From NCBI GenBank assembly GCA_025504975.1, contig JANUWI010000001.1:2232001-2296000 (forward strand): a stretch of 64,000 nucleotides of DNA, read 5' to 3'. Origin of the DNA: Plenodomus lindquistii (Eukaryota > Ascomycota > Dothideomycetes > Pleosporales > Leptosphaeriaceae). A model generated the notes under the pieces. That model made no database searches. It saw only the letters and a program-made list of their open reading frames with translations, and had not been told where the DNA came from. This document shows, piece after piece, positions 31,623 through 43,086 of the stretch. The position numbers and the translations under genes are program-made. The first letter of the stretch is position 1. Every line of letters starts with the position of its first letter.

Positions 31623-33509
31623 ATGCGTAGCCCAAATTTGCTCCTAATGTTGTCCACGGTAGTCTCTGCAGTTGACTTCATCAACCCACTCACAGACATC
31701 GAAGCAACGCGCGCACTCCCCTTCGAGGTTTCAAAACAAAATACTACGTGTGCTTTTGCCTTGTCGCCCTGTGGCACCAACACTTGCTTCAACCCCCAAA
31801 CCCACCAATGCTGTCCAGGCGGCACCAACATCTGTCCAGCCTCCCACAACTGCGTGCAAGTCCCCACATCTAACGGCACCATCGCACACGGCTGCTGTCC
31901 CTCCGGAACCGCATGCGGAACCGAATGTATCGACCCCAGCGTCTCGAAATGCTGCGCTGTCCCGGGTGGGGGTCTTGGCTCCTGTCCCGTCAGCTCAGAC
32001 TGTTGCGGCGACATGTGCTGTGATGCTGGGAAGGTATGTGCGCGAAGTTCAGAGGGGCATCAGTGTTGGCCTGTTGCTGTGTCCCAAGATGCAGAGGTTG
32101 TTGAGGGTGCGTCTCCGACGATCGAGCACACAAAGGTCATGCACACTGTGCCAGCAGTCAAGATGGCGACGGTGATACCTGGACCGGCAGATCCGAACAA
32201 GTGTACGAACGGGAAGAGGGCAACTAGTATACCTGGTCCGGGGGATCCAAGCAGGTGTGGGAACGACAGGAACGCGGGCGCGCGGCCTCAAGTGTCGATA
32301 TGGTTGTGTGTTCTACTGCTATGCACTCCCTTCGTTACCGCAGTATCGGGAGGAGATCTTCTCAACTCTAACATTGGGGTTGAAGAAGCAGATGGAGTTC
32401 GTCGGCGCATACTCATGCCAGCAATAACGTCTGGAAACGACGCTCCAACCACGACAATGAATGCCGTGAGCCCTGCAACCGTTTCGGTTGCCCTTGGTGA
32501 AGATTCGTCGACACTTGATAATGGAGGTCGTAAAGAAGTAACGTTTCCTGGCATAGGTCCACACCCGAGTGGAGGCGCTCGACTTCAAGTGTCGATATGG
32601 CTGTACACTCTGTTACTCTTAGCCCCGTTCACTGCTGCCATATCTACGTTTGGCCGAGAACGACAAGACGACGAAGTATTGAACAGCCGTAGCATGAACG
32701 AGCGCGAAGTCCCCGTTATGGTCCCCACCGAAGGATCGCCACAGACAACGACTTTGCCCACAGCAGTGTCGACAGCAACCATGCACACTGCCGAAGCAGA
32801 ACAAGGCAATGGTGCCGATAAGAAAGGAGGTGGTGGACACGGTGGTGGACACGGCGGGGGCGGGCATGGCAGCGCCGCAAGACCAGGTGCAGAGGTCCCT
32901 GGTGGTGCGCACGGCGCTGCATCGCGAGCGATGGGTCTCAGCACAATTTGGCCGTTGGTGATTCTCGCGCTTCCAGCAATGCTGGCTCCACTGGCATTGG
33001 CTAATATCGGCGTGGCGGAGGTAGTGAACATTGACGGTGGCCGACCGGAGTACGTTGGCAATACTCAAGATCCGGCAGTGACCACATCCATTACCGCAGG
33101 ATCAACTCCTCTCATCGAACACGAGGAGATACACAAGGAACTGGAAGAATGGGAAACATATAAGAAAGGAACTGGAGGTCGTGTTGCCCAAAGCCCAGGT
33201 CCTTATGCGCACGGCGCTGGGTCTCGAGCCATCGACGTTGGTGCAATATGGCCTTTCGCCCTGCTCACACTCCCGCCCTTGTTGAATCCACTAGTCTTGG
33301 CAAACCTTGTAGTCGGTGGGCTTGTCAATACAGAAGGCGAGCCAATGAAACCTGATCCAGCGGGAGAACAAACACCCAAACTTGGATACGGAGAACCTGT
33401 AAGTGATGATGGTAGGCCAAAGATTGTGTCGGCAGCTACGGTGGTGCTGTTTTGTCTGATCATGTTGGTTGTGATGGCGGCAGTCGCTGCGGTCTTCGGG
33501 CTTCTGTAA
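31623..33509 (+). CDS. secreted/membrane Cys-rich protein with repeated hydrophobic modules, 628 aa
   Basis: Start chosen at ATG 31623 because it begins a good signal peptide (MRSPNLLLMLSTVVSAV); an upstream in-frame Met at 31584 lacks this. Residues ~43-148 hold 18 cysteines in CC and C-x(n)-C patterns (HQCCPGG, HGCCPSGTACG, SKCC, CCGDMCC), a granulin-like or chitin-binding-like look. The remainder is built from repeats: two modules with QVSIWL at ~223 and ~322 (99 residues apart), then two with IWP at ~442 and ~542 (100 apart). Each has a ~20-residue hydrophobic segment followed by a Thr/Ser/acidic linker. A Gly/His tract (GGGGHGGGHGGGGHG) lies near 402-416. A last hydrophobic helix ends the protein. 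Five possible membrane spans follow the Cys-rich ectodomain. Family not recognised. Confidence 0.75.
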   Translation: MRSPNLLLMLSTVVSAVDFINPLTDIEATRALPFEVSKQNTTCAFALSPCGTNTCFNPQTHQCCPGGTNICPASHNCVQVPTSNGTIAHGCCPSGTACGTECIDPSVSKCCAVPGGGLGSCPVSSDCCGDMCCDAGKVCARSSEGHQCWPVAVSQDAEVVEGASPTIEHTKVMHTVPAVKMATVIPGPADPNKCTNGKRATSIPGPGDPSRCGNDRNAGARPQVSIWLCVLLLCTPFVTAVSGGDLLNSNIGVEEADGVRRRILMPAITSGNDAPTTTMNAVSPATVSVALGEDSSTLDNGGRKEVTFPGIGPHPSGGARLQVSIWLYTLLLLAPFTAAISTFGRERQDDEVLNSRSMNEREVPVMVPTEGSPQTTTLPTAVSTATMHTAEAEQGNGADKKGGGGHGGGHGGGGHGSAARPGAEVPGGAHGAASRAMGLSTIWPLVILALPAMLAPLALANIGVAEVVNIDGGRPEYVGNTQDPAVTTSITAGSTPLIEHEEIHKELEEWETYKKGTGGRVAQSPGPYAHGAGSRAIDVGAIWPFALLTLPPLLNPLVLANLVVGGLVNTEGEPMKPDPAGEQTPKLGYGEPVSDDGRPKIVSAATVVLFCLIMLVVMAAVAAVFGLL

Positions 33510-33887
33510 TCAAAGGTGGTCGAATAGCTTCGAGTAATATGCATTGAGATGGAGCGAGCAGATCTGAACGTAGTTTTACTCATTGTATAAGAGTGGAAGT
33601 CGTTGTTTTGTAAGACCCCACCGATTCCGTAGTGATGATATTACTTGGTTTGCCCTACTGTGAGTCGTCAATGAAGGGTCGTGGGTACAAAGCTGATTCT
33701 CTTCCTGGACTATTCTTATAACTCAGACTTGCCTTTCAAGAAGCAATCAACGACACCCAGGGCCAGGAAGATGTGACGACCTGTGATAGCCGCCAGGGAT
33801 CTGAGGAATAGCCCGGGTGTCTCCTCCATTTGCTCATATTGTAATCATTGCGCTAACAGGTGGTGAAATGCGAAGTGACTTACCGCT
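33510..33887. other. intergenic, convergent 3' ends
   Basis: Tail-to-tail region between the Cys-rich membrane protein gene and the asparagine-synthetase-like gene. Nothing else seen. Confidence 0.4.
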
Positions 33888-35622
33888 TCAAGTGAGGATC
33901 TGTGTACCCTTGGTCTTGCCCGTCTCCATCTTTGCGGTGCGAGCACCAAATTGTATGGCGCGCTTCTTCTCTTTGGCTACGTCGTGCATGCCCAAATCCC
34001 AGGCAAGCAGACGAAGTGCTCTCTTCGCTGGCTCGAGCGATTCCGAGGGAGAGTCAGAGTCGGCTGCGTGAGGACTACCAAAGTCACATTTTGCGGTGAC
34101 GGGCAATTGGAGCGCTAGTGCAATGAAGTCTTCGTCCAAGAATGGGAAACGGACTTCCTTGCTCGAATTACTGATGACGCGATCGTCACGTCCAAGATTA
34201 CGCTTTCCAAGGCGATCGAAGTCAAGTTCCAGCTCATCGATAAGTCCTGGATAGCCATGGCGAGCGAACGCTGTAGTGTGTCGCTGATAGCCACCGAAGA
34301 GTTCGTCGGCGCCCAGACCAGAAATTAGAACGTGTGCGGTGGATGAGTATGGCTGGGGTAGGTCGTGGGCAGGCACTTGAGCCAAGCCTGTGCCTCGAGA
34401 AGCAAAGTATAGCGCAAAGGCAATCGACAAGTCCATCTCGGTGTTATGAGGATGCATCAACGACATGACGGTAGGTCGATGCGCTTGAGTGTCGGTATAG
34501 GGTACATTGATTTCGACAAAACGCCAGGTCCTACCAGGGCATACCTTCACAAGCTCAGCATGCGAAGCTCGGCCGGTGACGCGGTCAGGACACGATTCGT
34601 AGGGAGTTGCTCCGTTCTCGAGCTTGGCGTGAATCCTGGGGTTCTCGAAAGCGACATTGAGAAGGTCGATAGCATCTGTGAGTGGTAGTAGGTCGTGACA
34701 CATGCGTGCCAAGATGGTGCAATCAAGGCCACCAGAAAAGAGAACGGCGACTTGAGCGTCTGGTTTTCCATCATCTGAGCTTGTTGGAACGGCTTCACGA
34801 ACGTGCTTTACGCGGAGGGCGAGCGACTTTTGCAAGACGTTCTTCAATCCATTCACAGCCTCAGTTTGGACCTCAGGAGTAAGTTGTAACGCCTCCCGAT
34901 TCATGAGTGGAAAGGAAAGTGGCTGCTCAGATCAGCAATGTCTCTCTTGTGACCGACCTACCTACAAAAGAATTGTGTTCTGTGTTCTGCTGATCTAAGC
35001 GACGATGAGGTACGTGTAAGGAGGTGAGCTTGAAGCTAGTGTCTGCAATACCGACATCTATGTAGTACATGCCGTCTGCTTCAACTTCAGTCCATGCATC
35101 CCCAGAGGCATTGTCGCAGACACTGGAAAGCACGACAGCGCCATCAGTAGTGACCTTCTTTAGTAACGAGCGTCTACCCAGACAATCGCGTCCATAGTAG
35201 ACACGCTTGTGGGCAGCATCATAGAAGACGAGCGCATAAGGGCCGCGAATTGACGATAGTACGGCGACTACAGCTGCGGCAGAGTCTTGTGCAGGCAAAG
35301 CGCATGCTTCTAGAAGGAGCTTAAATACGAGCTCAGAATCATTACCGTAGACAGAGTGACCAGCAATCTTCCAGGCCTCACCGTTCCAACAAAGCACCGA
35401 GCCAGTGGCAGGATCGGCGAGGGGCTGTTGAACGATGGTGTTGCCACGTAACGCTAGGACCGTGGAGAGGAATGTCGCGTAAACGTGTAACGAGGAACGC
35501 GTCTCGATCTTTTGCTCGAGCTGGCCGGTGCTGTCAGGTCCTCGATTCACCAGCAACTGTCTCGTCTTGTCGTCAGGCGCGATGAAGCCATTGGGACTGA
35601 GCGAGCAGAAGATGCCGCACAT
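33888..35622 (-). CDS. asparagine synthetase domain-containing protein (ASNSD1-like)
   Basis: CDS complement(join(33888..34922,34966..35622)), 563 residues; the 43-nt intron has a GTAGGT donor, and the exact acceptor (CTGAG or GAGCAG, 3 nt apart) is uncertain. The N-terminal half is a class-II glutamine amidotransferase-like domain beginning MCGIFCSL with the Cys2 nucleophile position retained, followed by NRGPDSTG and DSELVFKLL. The second half is the ATP-pyrophosphatase domain with the P-loop FSGGLDC (S282-C287) and the conserved LISGLGADELFGGYQRH and VRFPFLDEDFI. The split between the domains and the NREAL segment match the ASNSD1/YML096W family rather than canonical Asn synthetases. That family is conserved but its reaction is not well defined. 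A fused C-terminal tail rich in Lys/Gly ends the protein. Divergent from the VPS9 gene. Confidence 0.88.
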
Positions 35623-35962
35623 GACAAGCTTGACGGCTGATAGGCGGGACCTCGGGAGTGGTGTTGGTGTTGGTGGTGGTGAGGTGTCACGGTGTCAGCT
35701 GCAGTTTGGTCCAGAGCGTTGAGCCCTGCAGATTGGCGGGCGCTAGCGGGGAAGCCGCCGCCGGAGACTCGGCTCCCAAACGCCGAAGGTCCCATGGGAC
35801 AAGTCCAAGAGAGGCAGCAGACGCAGACGGGCACAAGACCAACAAGAAGAGCGAATCTGCACGTGAAGAGAGTTCGAGTCTATTCCATTGTGCCCACAGA
35901 CATCCCATGGCCTATTCGTGAAGCAATCGAGTCCTGCTGCAGCCCTCGTCATCCATCGGCCC
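35623..35962. promoter_or_regulatory. short divergent promoter (ASNSD1-like / VPS9 genes)
   Basis: 340 bp separate the two start codons, so both promoters are compact and may share elements. No specific binding site is assigned. Confidence 0.5.
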
Positions 35963-38573
35963 ATGTCTCCCCCGAGCGCAACGCCGCAACCCGACGATGT
36001 CAAGCATCATGTTCCTGAGCAGAAGATAGAGGAAGGAGCGAGGCAGGATGAGGTGAAGGATACCGACCTGGGTGCAGGTTCATCCATAACGGACCACAAA
36101 GAGGAGGAAAGTGTAGGGAACCCAGGTACAGCAGACGACGCGGGGCCATCCCCCCAAGCTAGCACCGAGGGGCATACCGAAGATGCAGTCGTCGAAGCAA
36201 CCACAGAGGATGACGCAGAGAAGAAGGAACTGGCACAGTCTCTAGAGGACAAAGTCGTGCCTGTTGCACAGGATGAAGAAGAAGACAAGGCTGCCGAGCC
36301 GACCGATGCTGAGCTGGTCGAAGAGCTCACAGCCAAGACAGAAGCCATGGTCGCCGCCTCGACACCGCCGCCAGAGCCCTCGCCCATAGCAGCTGGCAAA
36401 GCTGCCATACGATCGCCATCTCCGCCACCGCCACCGCCGAAAGACGACAAATACCTCAGCACCAGCAATGCGCCCAGTCGAGCTGCATCGCCCCTCTCGC
36501 AGGGCAAGTCGAGCGGCAGGAACTCGGAGGACAATGGCGCCGACGATGCCGTCGAGGGGTCACAGTCGGAGATTCAGAACATCATGGAGCAGTTTGAGGC
36601 CAGCGGTGGGCCAGGCGCAGACGAGATCATGTCGCCCAGGCTGGACATAGCCAACCCAATGCTCGAATCTCCAGCAGGCGCCTTTCCACCACGGCGGTCG
36701 AGTCTCGTACCCACAGACAAGCCGCTGCCCATACCAAACGAAGATGCCGCCCCTGCACATCCCATCTCGTCCCCGCCACCGCGCACATCATCCTTGTATC
36801 GCGTCGGTACCAACACTTCCTTCGCAGAACCCGCCTCGCCCAGCGCACACGCCTCCAAGTACAAGCCTGCCCAGCCCGCACCTGAGCCCGAGCCAGACCT
36901 GCCATTCGACTTTCACAGATTCCTCGAGCAACTGCGACACCGAACAGCCGATCCTGTCGCCAAGTTCCTGCGCTCCTTCCTCCTCGAGTTTGGCAAGAAG
37001 CAATGGATGGTGCACGAGCAAGTCAAGATCATCAGCGACTTTCTCGAATTCATCAGCAAGAAGATGGCACAATGTGAGGTTTGGCGCTCTGTCTCGGACG
37101 CAGAGTTTGACAATGCCCGAGAGGGCATGGAGAAGCTCGTCATGAACCGTCTATATACACAGACGTTTTCCCCCGCAATACCACCACCAGAGCCAGCATC
37201 CCCACGCAAAGGCCGGCGGCGACAAGATCCACCAGGCCCCGGTCGACGAGGCCAACACCAAGAAGATGTCGAGCGCGACGAAGTCCTCGCCCAAAAAGTA
37301 CGCATCTACAAATGGGTCAACGAATCGCATCTCGACATTAAGCCCGTCGGCGACAAAGGGCGCAAGTTTCTCCACCTCGCGCAACAAGAACTTTTGAAAA
37401 TCAAATCCTACCGCGCGCCCCGCGACAAAATCATCTGCATCCTCAACTGCTGCAAAGTCATCTTCGGCTTCCTGCGCACCTCAAACTCTGACCAATCCGC
37501 CGACGCCTTCATCCCCCTCCTCATCTACACCGTCCTGCAAGCCAACCCGGACCATCTCGTCTCAAACGTCCAATACATCCTGCGCTTCCGAAACCAAGAC
37601 AAACTCGGCGGCGAAGCCGGCTACTACATCTCCTCCCTAATGGGCGCCATACAATTCATCGAAGGCCTCGACAAAACCTCCCTCACAGTAACTGACGAAG
37701 AATTTGAAAAGAACGTCGAAGCCGCCGTCTCCGCCATCGCCGAACGCCACGCCATCGAAGAAGCAGCCACATCCCCCTCGTCCTCGGACCACCACGCACC
37801 GTCCAACCCATCCCTCCTCCAACCAACAACCAACCCCCCACCACAACCTTCAAACCACAAACGCATGCCCTCCCCCCACTACCACCACATCCCCGAAAAA
37901 ACCACACCCCTCCGCCCAGAACTCACACAGCGTAACAGCATGGAAGCTGAGCGGGCGGGCCCCCGCCGCTCAACCAGCGTCAAAGATAGAAATGAGAAAA
38001 GCGAACCGCATGAGGAGGAAAACGCAGCAGTGGCGGGGTTATTACGAACTATCCAACGCCCACTCAGCACCATTGGCCGCATCTTCAGCGATCCTGACAC
38101 ATCCGCAACGAATAGTAATAGCAGTACTCCCGGCCCCGGCCCCGGTCCAGTGTCCACACCACAACCCGGATCCACGCCCCGCCCTACAACTCGCCAGCAC
38201 GAAACATTCCCCGGCCAGGGTGCGGACTCACAGTTCGAAGGGAAAGAGAAGGGACAGCAAAGAGTTCAAATGACGGCCGAAGAATCCGCCGCACGCCAAG
38301 CGAGCGCAGAGGTCGAACAGGCGCGTCGGATTCAAAGACAGGAACATCGCGTTGTGGTGGATACATTGGCGGGCATGTTTCCGCAGCTGGAGAGGGAAGT
38401 TATTGATGATGTAGTTAGGTTGAAGGAAGGGAGGTATGTTGGCTCCCCCTTTTTTTTTTCCCCCCCGGTTTCTTGCTTTTGCGGTTCAGTGTCATGGCGG
38501 AATGGGAGAGGCTGATTTTGTGGACAGGGTTGGTCTAGCGGTCGATGCGTGTCTTGCTCTTGCGAATCCGTGA
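35963..38573 (+). CDS. VPS9: VPS9-domain Rab5 guanine nucleotide exchange factor with C-terminal CUE domain
   Basis: CDS join(35963..38433,38528..38573), 838 residues; start at the first ATG, MSPPSATPQPDD. The N-terminal ~310 residues are acidic and Pro/Ser-rich (disordered). The helical bundle and VPS9 core follow: FHRFLEQLRHRTADPVAKFLRSFL, then MNRLYTQTFSP, and the catalytic region DKIICILNCCKVIFGFL, SADAFIPLLIYTVLQANP, NVQYILRFRN and GEAGYYISSLMGAIQFIE. A long polar linker leads to a CUE domain (VVDTLAGMFPQLEREVIDDVV), with the MFP motif. Its last residues (VGLAVDACLAL) come from the tiny second exon, so the intron splits the CUE domain. By family knowledge the protein activates Rab5/Vps21 at endosomes, and CUE binds ubiquitin. 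The intron contains a T10C7 run. Confidence 0.93.
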
Positions 38574-39385
38574 TTGGGATCGTTGGACATGGCGATGGGG
38601 AACGCGGGATATGCATCGACGGGCGGGCTATGATTATAACAGTGAGACAGGGTCTAAGCATAGCGATTTTGCTCGCCATACAGCGAGCATCTGTCAATGT
38701 CGATAAAGAAGGGGGGAGGGGGGCAGTCTATCGTATCGTGGTGAGGTTGGTGGATAGCAATGTATATGTCAAGTCAATTGACACATGTCCCTCTCCATTC
38801 CATTCCATTGCATGGCATTGATTTGAAAAAAAGATGAAAATGGGAAATTCATGCTCATGTTTCCATACCTTCATCTACATCCACAATCTCTCTCTACACC
38901 AATCATAGCCCTCTAATAGTCCCCGTACGCTACTCTACTCTACTCTCCTCTACATCGACAACATGCTTACTCATCTTCCCCCACCTCCCAAATCCAAAGT
39001 TGGCGTCCAAATCTTGTCCGTGCGTCGCATCATCACGGGCCGAGGTGCTCCAGATCTAGACGCGAATCCAGGCACAGGCACGGGCACAAACACAGACAAA
39101 ATTCACGCTCGGGCCAACTCCCCCCACAGAGTTTACGCCCTCAATCTCGACAGCCGCAATCAACATGTTGGGAATCGAGATTGTCCAATTAGTATCAATT
39201 GATGGTGATTAAAGTTGGAGTCTTTCAATTTGCTGGATCCGGTCAATCCCGGCGAGCGCTTAGAGTGCTCAACACACGCGTACCGTAGTTGATTCTTCTA
39301 CACGAAGCGGAATTTTCTCGCATGTGAATGATAACGTGCATGTCGCGTCGTGCATCGTGGCGTCCTATCGGCGGAATGTACCCGG
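38574..39385. other. intergenic, convergent 3' ends
   Basis: Tail-to-tail region between the VPS9 gene and the minus-strand Zn2Cys6 gene. TACTC repeats occur near 38930-38952 and poly-pyrimidine stretches around them. A plus frame at 38963-39202 is not supported. Confidence 0.4.
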
Positions 39386-42073
39386 TCACTGCCAGTTCCT
39401 CTGCGTTGGTGGTTGCGGTTGCTGCCACGAATCGTTGTGCATAGGCATGATCTGATTCCAAGACTCGTTGCCGTGGGTTGGCATCGATGAGGCTTGCATT
39501 GTTGGCGCTTGTGGCCAGACGTTGGGGTCGGAGACTTGGTGTTGCGGCTGTTGCTGCTGCTGCTGTTGCTGCTGTTGCAGTGATTGCAATTGTTGCTGTG
39601 TCTGTTGTGATTGCTCTTGAAGCCAACCTGCATTGTCTTGCGAGGCTGTTGTTACGGCGTCGGGACTGGGGAGGCCAGGACCATATACTAGCGCTCGCCG
39701 CTTCTGACCGCCACTTGGTTGTGGCATATCAGGCATGGGTTGTGGCGACGGGGTAGTCCAGTTCTGCTGCTGTCCTGGACTTGTGCCGTCATATGACATG
39801 GTTTGGTGAAGTTGAGCTGGGCTCGTGCCTTCGTATGACATGCTCGGCTGATGGGGGCTTTGGCTCAGACTTTGCGAATCGAAGGGGTTGCCAGTGTACG
39901 ACATGGAGCTGGAGTAAGGACTTGGGTGCTGCGGGAATAGCGATGGCGGCGTCGTAGGAAGATTCTGGTACACAAGCTGCGGCGCCTGCGGTGATGTTGA
40001 TGGGATAGGAACCCATTGTGGCGGATAGGTGTTAGGTTGTGGTAGCTGCTGAGCCGGAGGTGATGGCAGCGGCGAAACATTGTTTCGTTGGTAGAGTTGT
40101 GCCGATAGAGCAGCCGAATCGCGCTGGAAGCGGTCACGCCAATGCGTGAAGCCAAATCGCAGACCCAAGTTGGACAGCGCCGACATGAAATCGTTGATGG
40201 CATTGATAGCACGAGTCGTCGGATCTGGGATTGAAGTCTCTCCATCGGGTATGACAGGCGACGGGAACGGAGGAGCATTTATCTGTGATGGCAGAGCGAG
40301 GGGGTCCTCCGAGTCTACCTGGGCAGCCGACGGTGTAGGAGGCACAGCAGGTCGATGGTCCAAGAGCACATCCATGTTGCGAGACAAGACATCAACGAAT
40401 TGCCTGCCTGTCATGTAGCATCGCATGGCATCGTAGAAGGTAACGGGTGGTTTCGTTGTGTTGCTTGGCTTGTTGAGCACAACCAAGATGTTTGTGGCAT
40501 ATGATATACAGTGCTCGAAGATCAGTCGTTGCGCATACTCATGAATGTGGGGTATTCGTGGGCTAGGCGAGAGGATGTATACATAGCTGTACAGCAACTC
40601 GAGCTCATAGAAGGACCTTATGGCAGGAAGAGTACTCTGTGGCATGTCTTGAAACCACTCTGACATCCTCGTGTACTGTTTCCAGATATAAGGGTATGGG
40701 TCTTGCCAAGGTTCACGGCCAGACTGGAAGAGATCCATGTACCACTCTGATTGGATCTCACGTATGCGAAAGAGGTCTAGCGCCGAATCGAACGATTGTT
40801 GAAAGACTTGCGATTGCGGTGATGAGAATTTGGGAGAGCCAGATGCTGTGTGGAAGGGCAAAGAAACGTGAGCGGCCTCGTCTGAAAAGGAGAATGCCCT
40901 TGTCTGGACCAGCGAAGTAGACCTATAATACTCAGCGTGAGCTTTTGAGTCGAGGGGCAGATCTTACCGGTCTAGCGCATACACACACCAGTACACCCTT
41001 CTCCTGATTTCGAGTTTTGGTTTTGGTACGATGATATTCCGAGAAGGGTCCTGATGAATCCCAAGATCGACCATGGCTCTCGACGCTGCTCCAATCAGAG
41101 TCCAGCTGTCAAAGTGATGAGGATCCATTGTTGCGTATATGGTCCAGAGTACGAGGGCTTGTATGCTCGAAACATATCCGGGATGTAGGACTTGCTCGGC
41201 GTTTTCAAGAGCAGCACTGACATGGCCGACAGCGTCTGAATAGTGGGTGTCACCTCTTTGGTCAGATTGTGACAGACAGGCAATAGCCAGAACCATGCGA
41301 ACACACCACCGGTCCCAGGCAGTCGCATCACCACCCGTTTGGTAGATGGCCTCGACGGAAGAGTACAGCGAGGCCTCCTCGAAGACGGGCAACATATTGA
41401 AGATGTTGTTCAGGTAGTGCTGTATTAGCGGCGTGGCAGCGTACCTTGGCGGAAGTGCTTTGTGAAGGCCTGTTGGTAAGGGCTCCTTGGTACTGGCTGA
41501 CTGGATGAGCCTGGCATATGACATCTCAGTGGTGAAGCCATAGAAGTCGCGTGCAGTGGCATTGACAGCACTGGAGGGTTAGCATGTGGTAGACTGAATC
41601 TGCTGGGAGACCTACAGAAGGCCAAAGTCAGACACGAGGTTGTCGATATCAAAGGCTTCCTTGCGCCTGGCTGCTCGTTTACTGATGGGCCTGACTGCCT
41701 TTACGGTATCACTTGAGGCGCGCCGTGGGGTCGAGGGTTCCGACATGTCTAGCATCAAGACAGTGGAGGATTTGCGCCTGGCTCTTGCTTCTGCTATCCT
41801 CTTCTCGAGGCGTTCGACCTTTGACTCCAACGTGGCAACATAACTTCTTTCCTTGCCGCGCGCAAACTGGTCATTTGTGCTCGAACATTCCGAGGCTCGG
41901 TTTGACTTTTCACAGGCTGTACATGCGGGCAGCTTGCCGTCGCACTTGACCTTTGCGGCTCGACATCGCGAGCAGGCGGCGACTGGGCGGCTCACTCGAA
42001 GTAGCGGCGTGTCCAGCACCATGGTGTTGCTGCTGGGACGGACATGAGCACTCGTTGGCATGAAGGGGGACAT
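39386..42073 (-). CDS. Zn2Cys6 transcription factor with fungal regulatory domain and Gln-rich C-terminus
   Basis: CDS complement(join(39386..40922,40968..41570,41616..42073)), 865 residues. Introns of 45 nt each have GTAGGT/GTAAGA donors and clean branch sites (TGCTAACC in the first). The binuclear cluster is Cys34-x2-Cys37-x6-Cys44-x6-Cys51-x2-Cys54-x8-Cys63, followed by a linker and coiled coil (YVATLESKVERLEKRIAEA). The middle region (~residues 195-480) has the Fungal_trans pattern (LIQHYLNNIFNMLPVFEE, LGIHQDPSRN, RRRVYWCVYALDR, FSFSDEAA). The C-terminal ~200 residues are Pro/Gln-rich with three repeats of an MSY-x-G motif and a poly-Gln run encoded at 39541-39610. It binds DNA and activates transcription; the pathway is unknown. 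A later start at 42022 (MVLDTPLL) is possible. It lies head-to-head with another Zn2Cys6 gene. Confidence 0.88.
39541..39610 (-). repeat. CAG/CAA repeat encoding poly-Gln
   Basis: Trinucleotide-rich tract in the C-terminal coding region of the Zn2Cys6 gene. Read on the minus strand it gives a run of more than ten Gln interrupted by Leu and Ser. Such tracts vary in length between strains. Confidence 0.75.
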
Positions 42074-43086
42074 GTCTGGGGCCAAGTGGGGCAAGCTGGG
42101 GGCTCTGGACAGGAAATGGCGCGAGGTGTGACAGAAGAGGAAAGCACGCTAGTAGGGAGTGCCGCAAAGGAAAGAGCCATGTACGGCCAGGGCAGTCCAG
42201 ACTGCACGAGTCACGAATCGTGTGTTCCAAAAGAGAAGGCAACACTTACTGGGCTCGGGCAGAGATTCGATGGGGTTAGGCGCCGTGGTGTGTACTGGGG
42301 GGGATGTGTACTGGGGGGGATGAGCATCGTGGGCTGGCCGTTGGTGGCGCAGTGGTGTTGAGCAGCGGTTAGTAGCGTACATACCTAGTGTATGTACTGC
42401 AGCGCTCCAAGCCGAGGCGAGCACGCGAGAGGGAGTAACAGTATGTGGGCGTTGAGTGGCACGAGTGGCCCCGCAGCCAGCCGGCGGTACTTGTGCTGGA
42501 CCCTGAGAATAAAGGACGCTGAAACGGGCAGTCCCAGGAACCCCGCTCCGAAGCGCAAAAGGACAACAAGGGGATGCAATCGGAGAGTGGTGGTGGGCAA
42601 AGAGGTGGAGATTCGTCCGTCGGAGGGTCGAGGCTCGGCGAGGTGGCGGGCGCTGCACAGCCTATCAGCGGCGTGTTCAAGGTGCTGCTCACGTCGTTTG
42701 TCTCTAGCAAAATAAAAAGCTTCCCGCCGTGTCAGCCTGCCATGGGTTGGCTGACCAGACTCGTGCACTTTGTCCTGGACGGTGGACGGGCGTGCGACCC
42801 GGTGGCTCGTGGACCGTGTCCTCTTAAGCACCGGGCTTGCACCGCCGCTTGAAGACAGACGTACACAGTAGGTGCACATGGACATTCGCTCCACTGCTGC
42901 TTTCTTGTCGTCGTCGGCCGTGCAACACAACAGTAGCAGTCGCCATCGCCCCGACGTCACTGCAGCCAACGTCACTCTCCCCGGGCATGGACGTGCGCGT
43001 CGATCTCCCCACAATCCACGCGCCGCATCACAAGCCTGCCCTTCTTGCCTTGGGCGCGCCTTCTCTGCACACGCGCACGAGCGACC
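42074..43086. promoter_or_regulatory. shared ~1-kb divergent promoter of two Zn2Cys6 genes
   Basis: GC-rich head-to-head region. Long Arg-rich frames on the minus strand here (to 43530) are products of composition, not genes. CGG-type triplets are common but I cannot single out a bound site. A GGGGGGATGTGTACT word occurs twice in tandem near 42297-42325. Confidence 0.45.

Noticed and set aside
36007..37387. Several long minus-strand frames opposite the VPS9 gene
   Set aside because: They mirror the codon pattern of the acidic, Ser/Pro-rich VPS9 N-terminus and have no protein features of their own.
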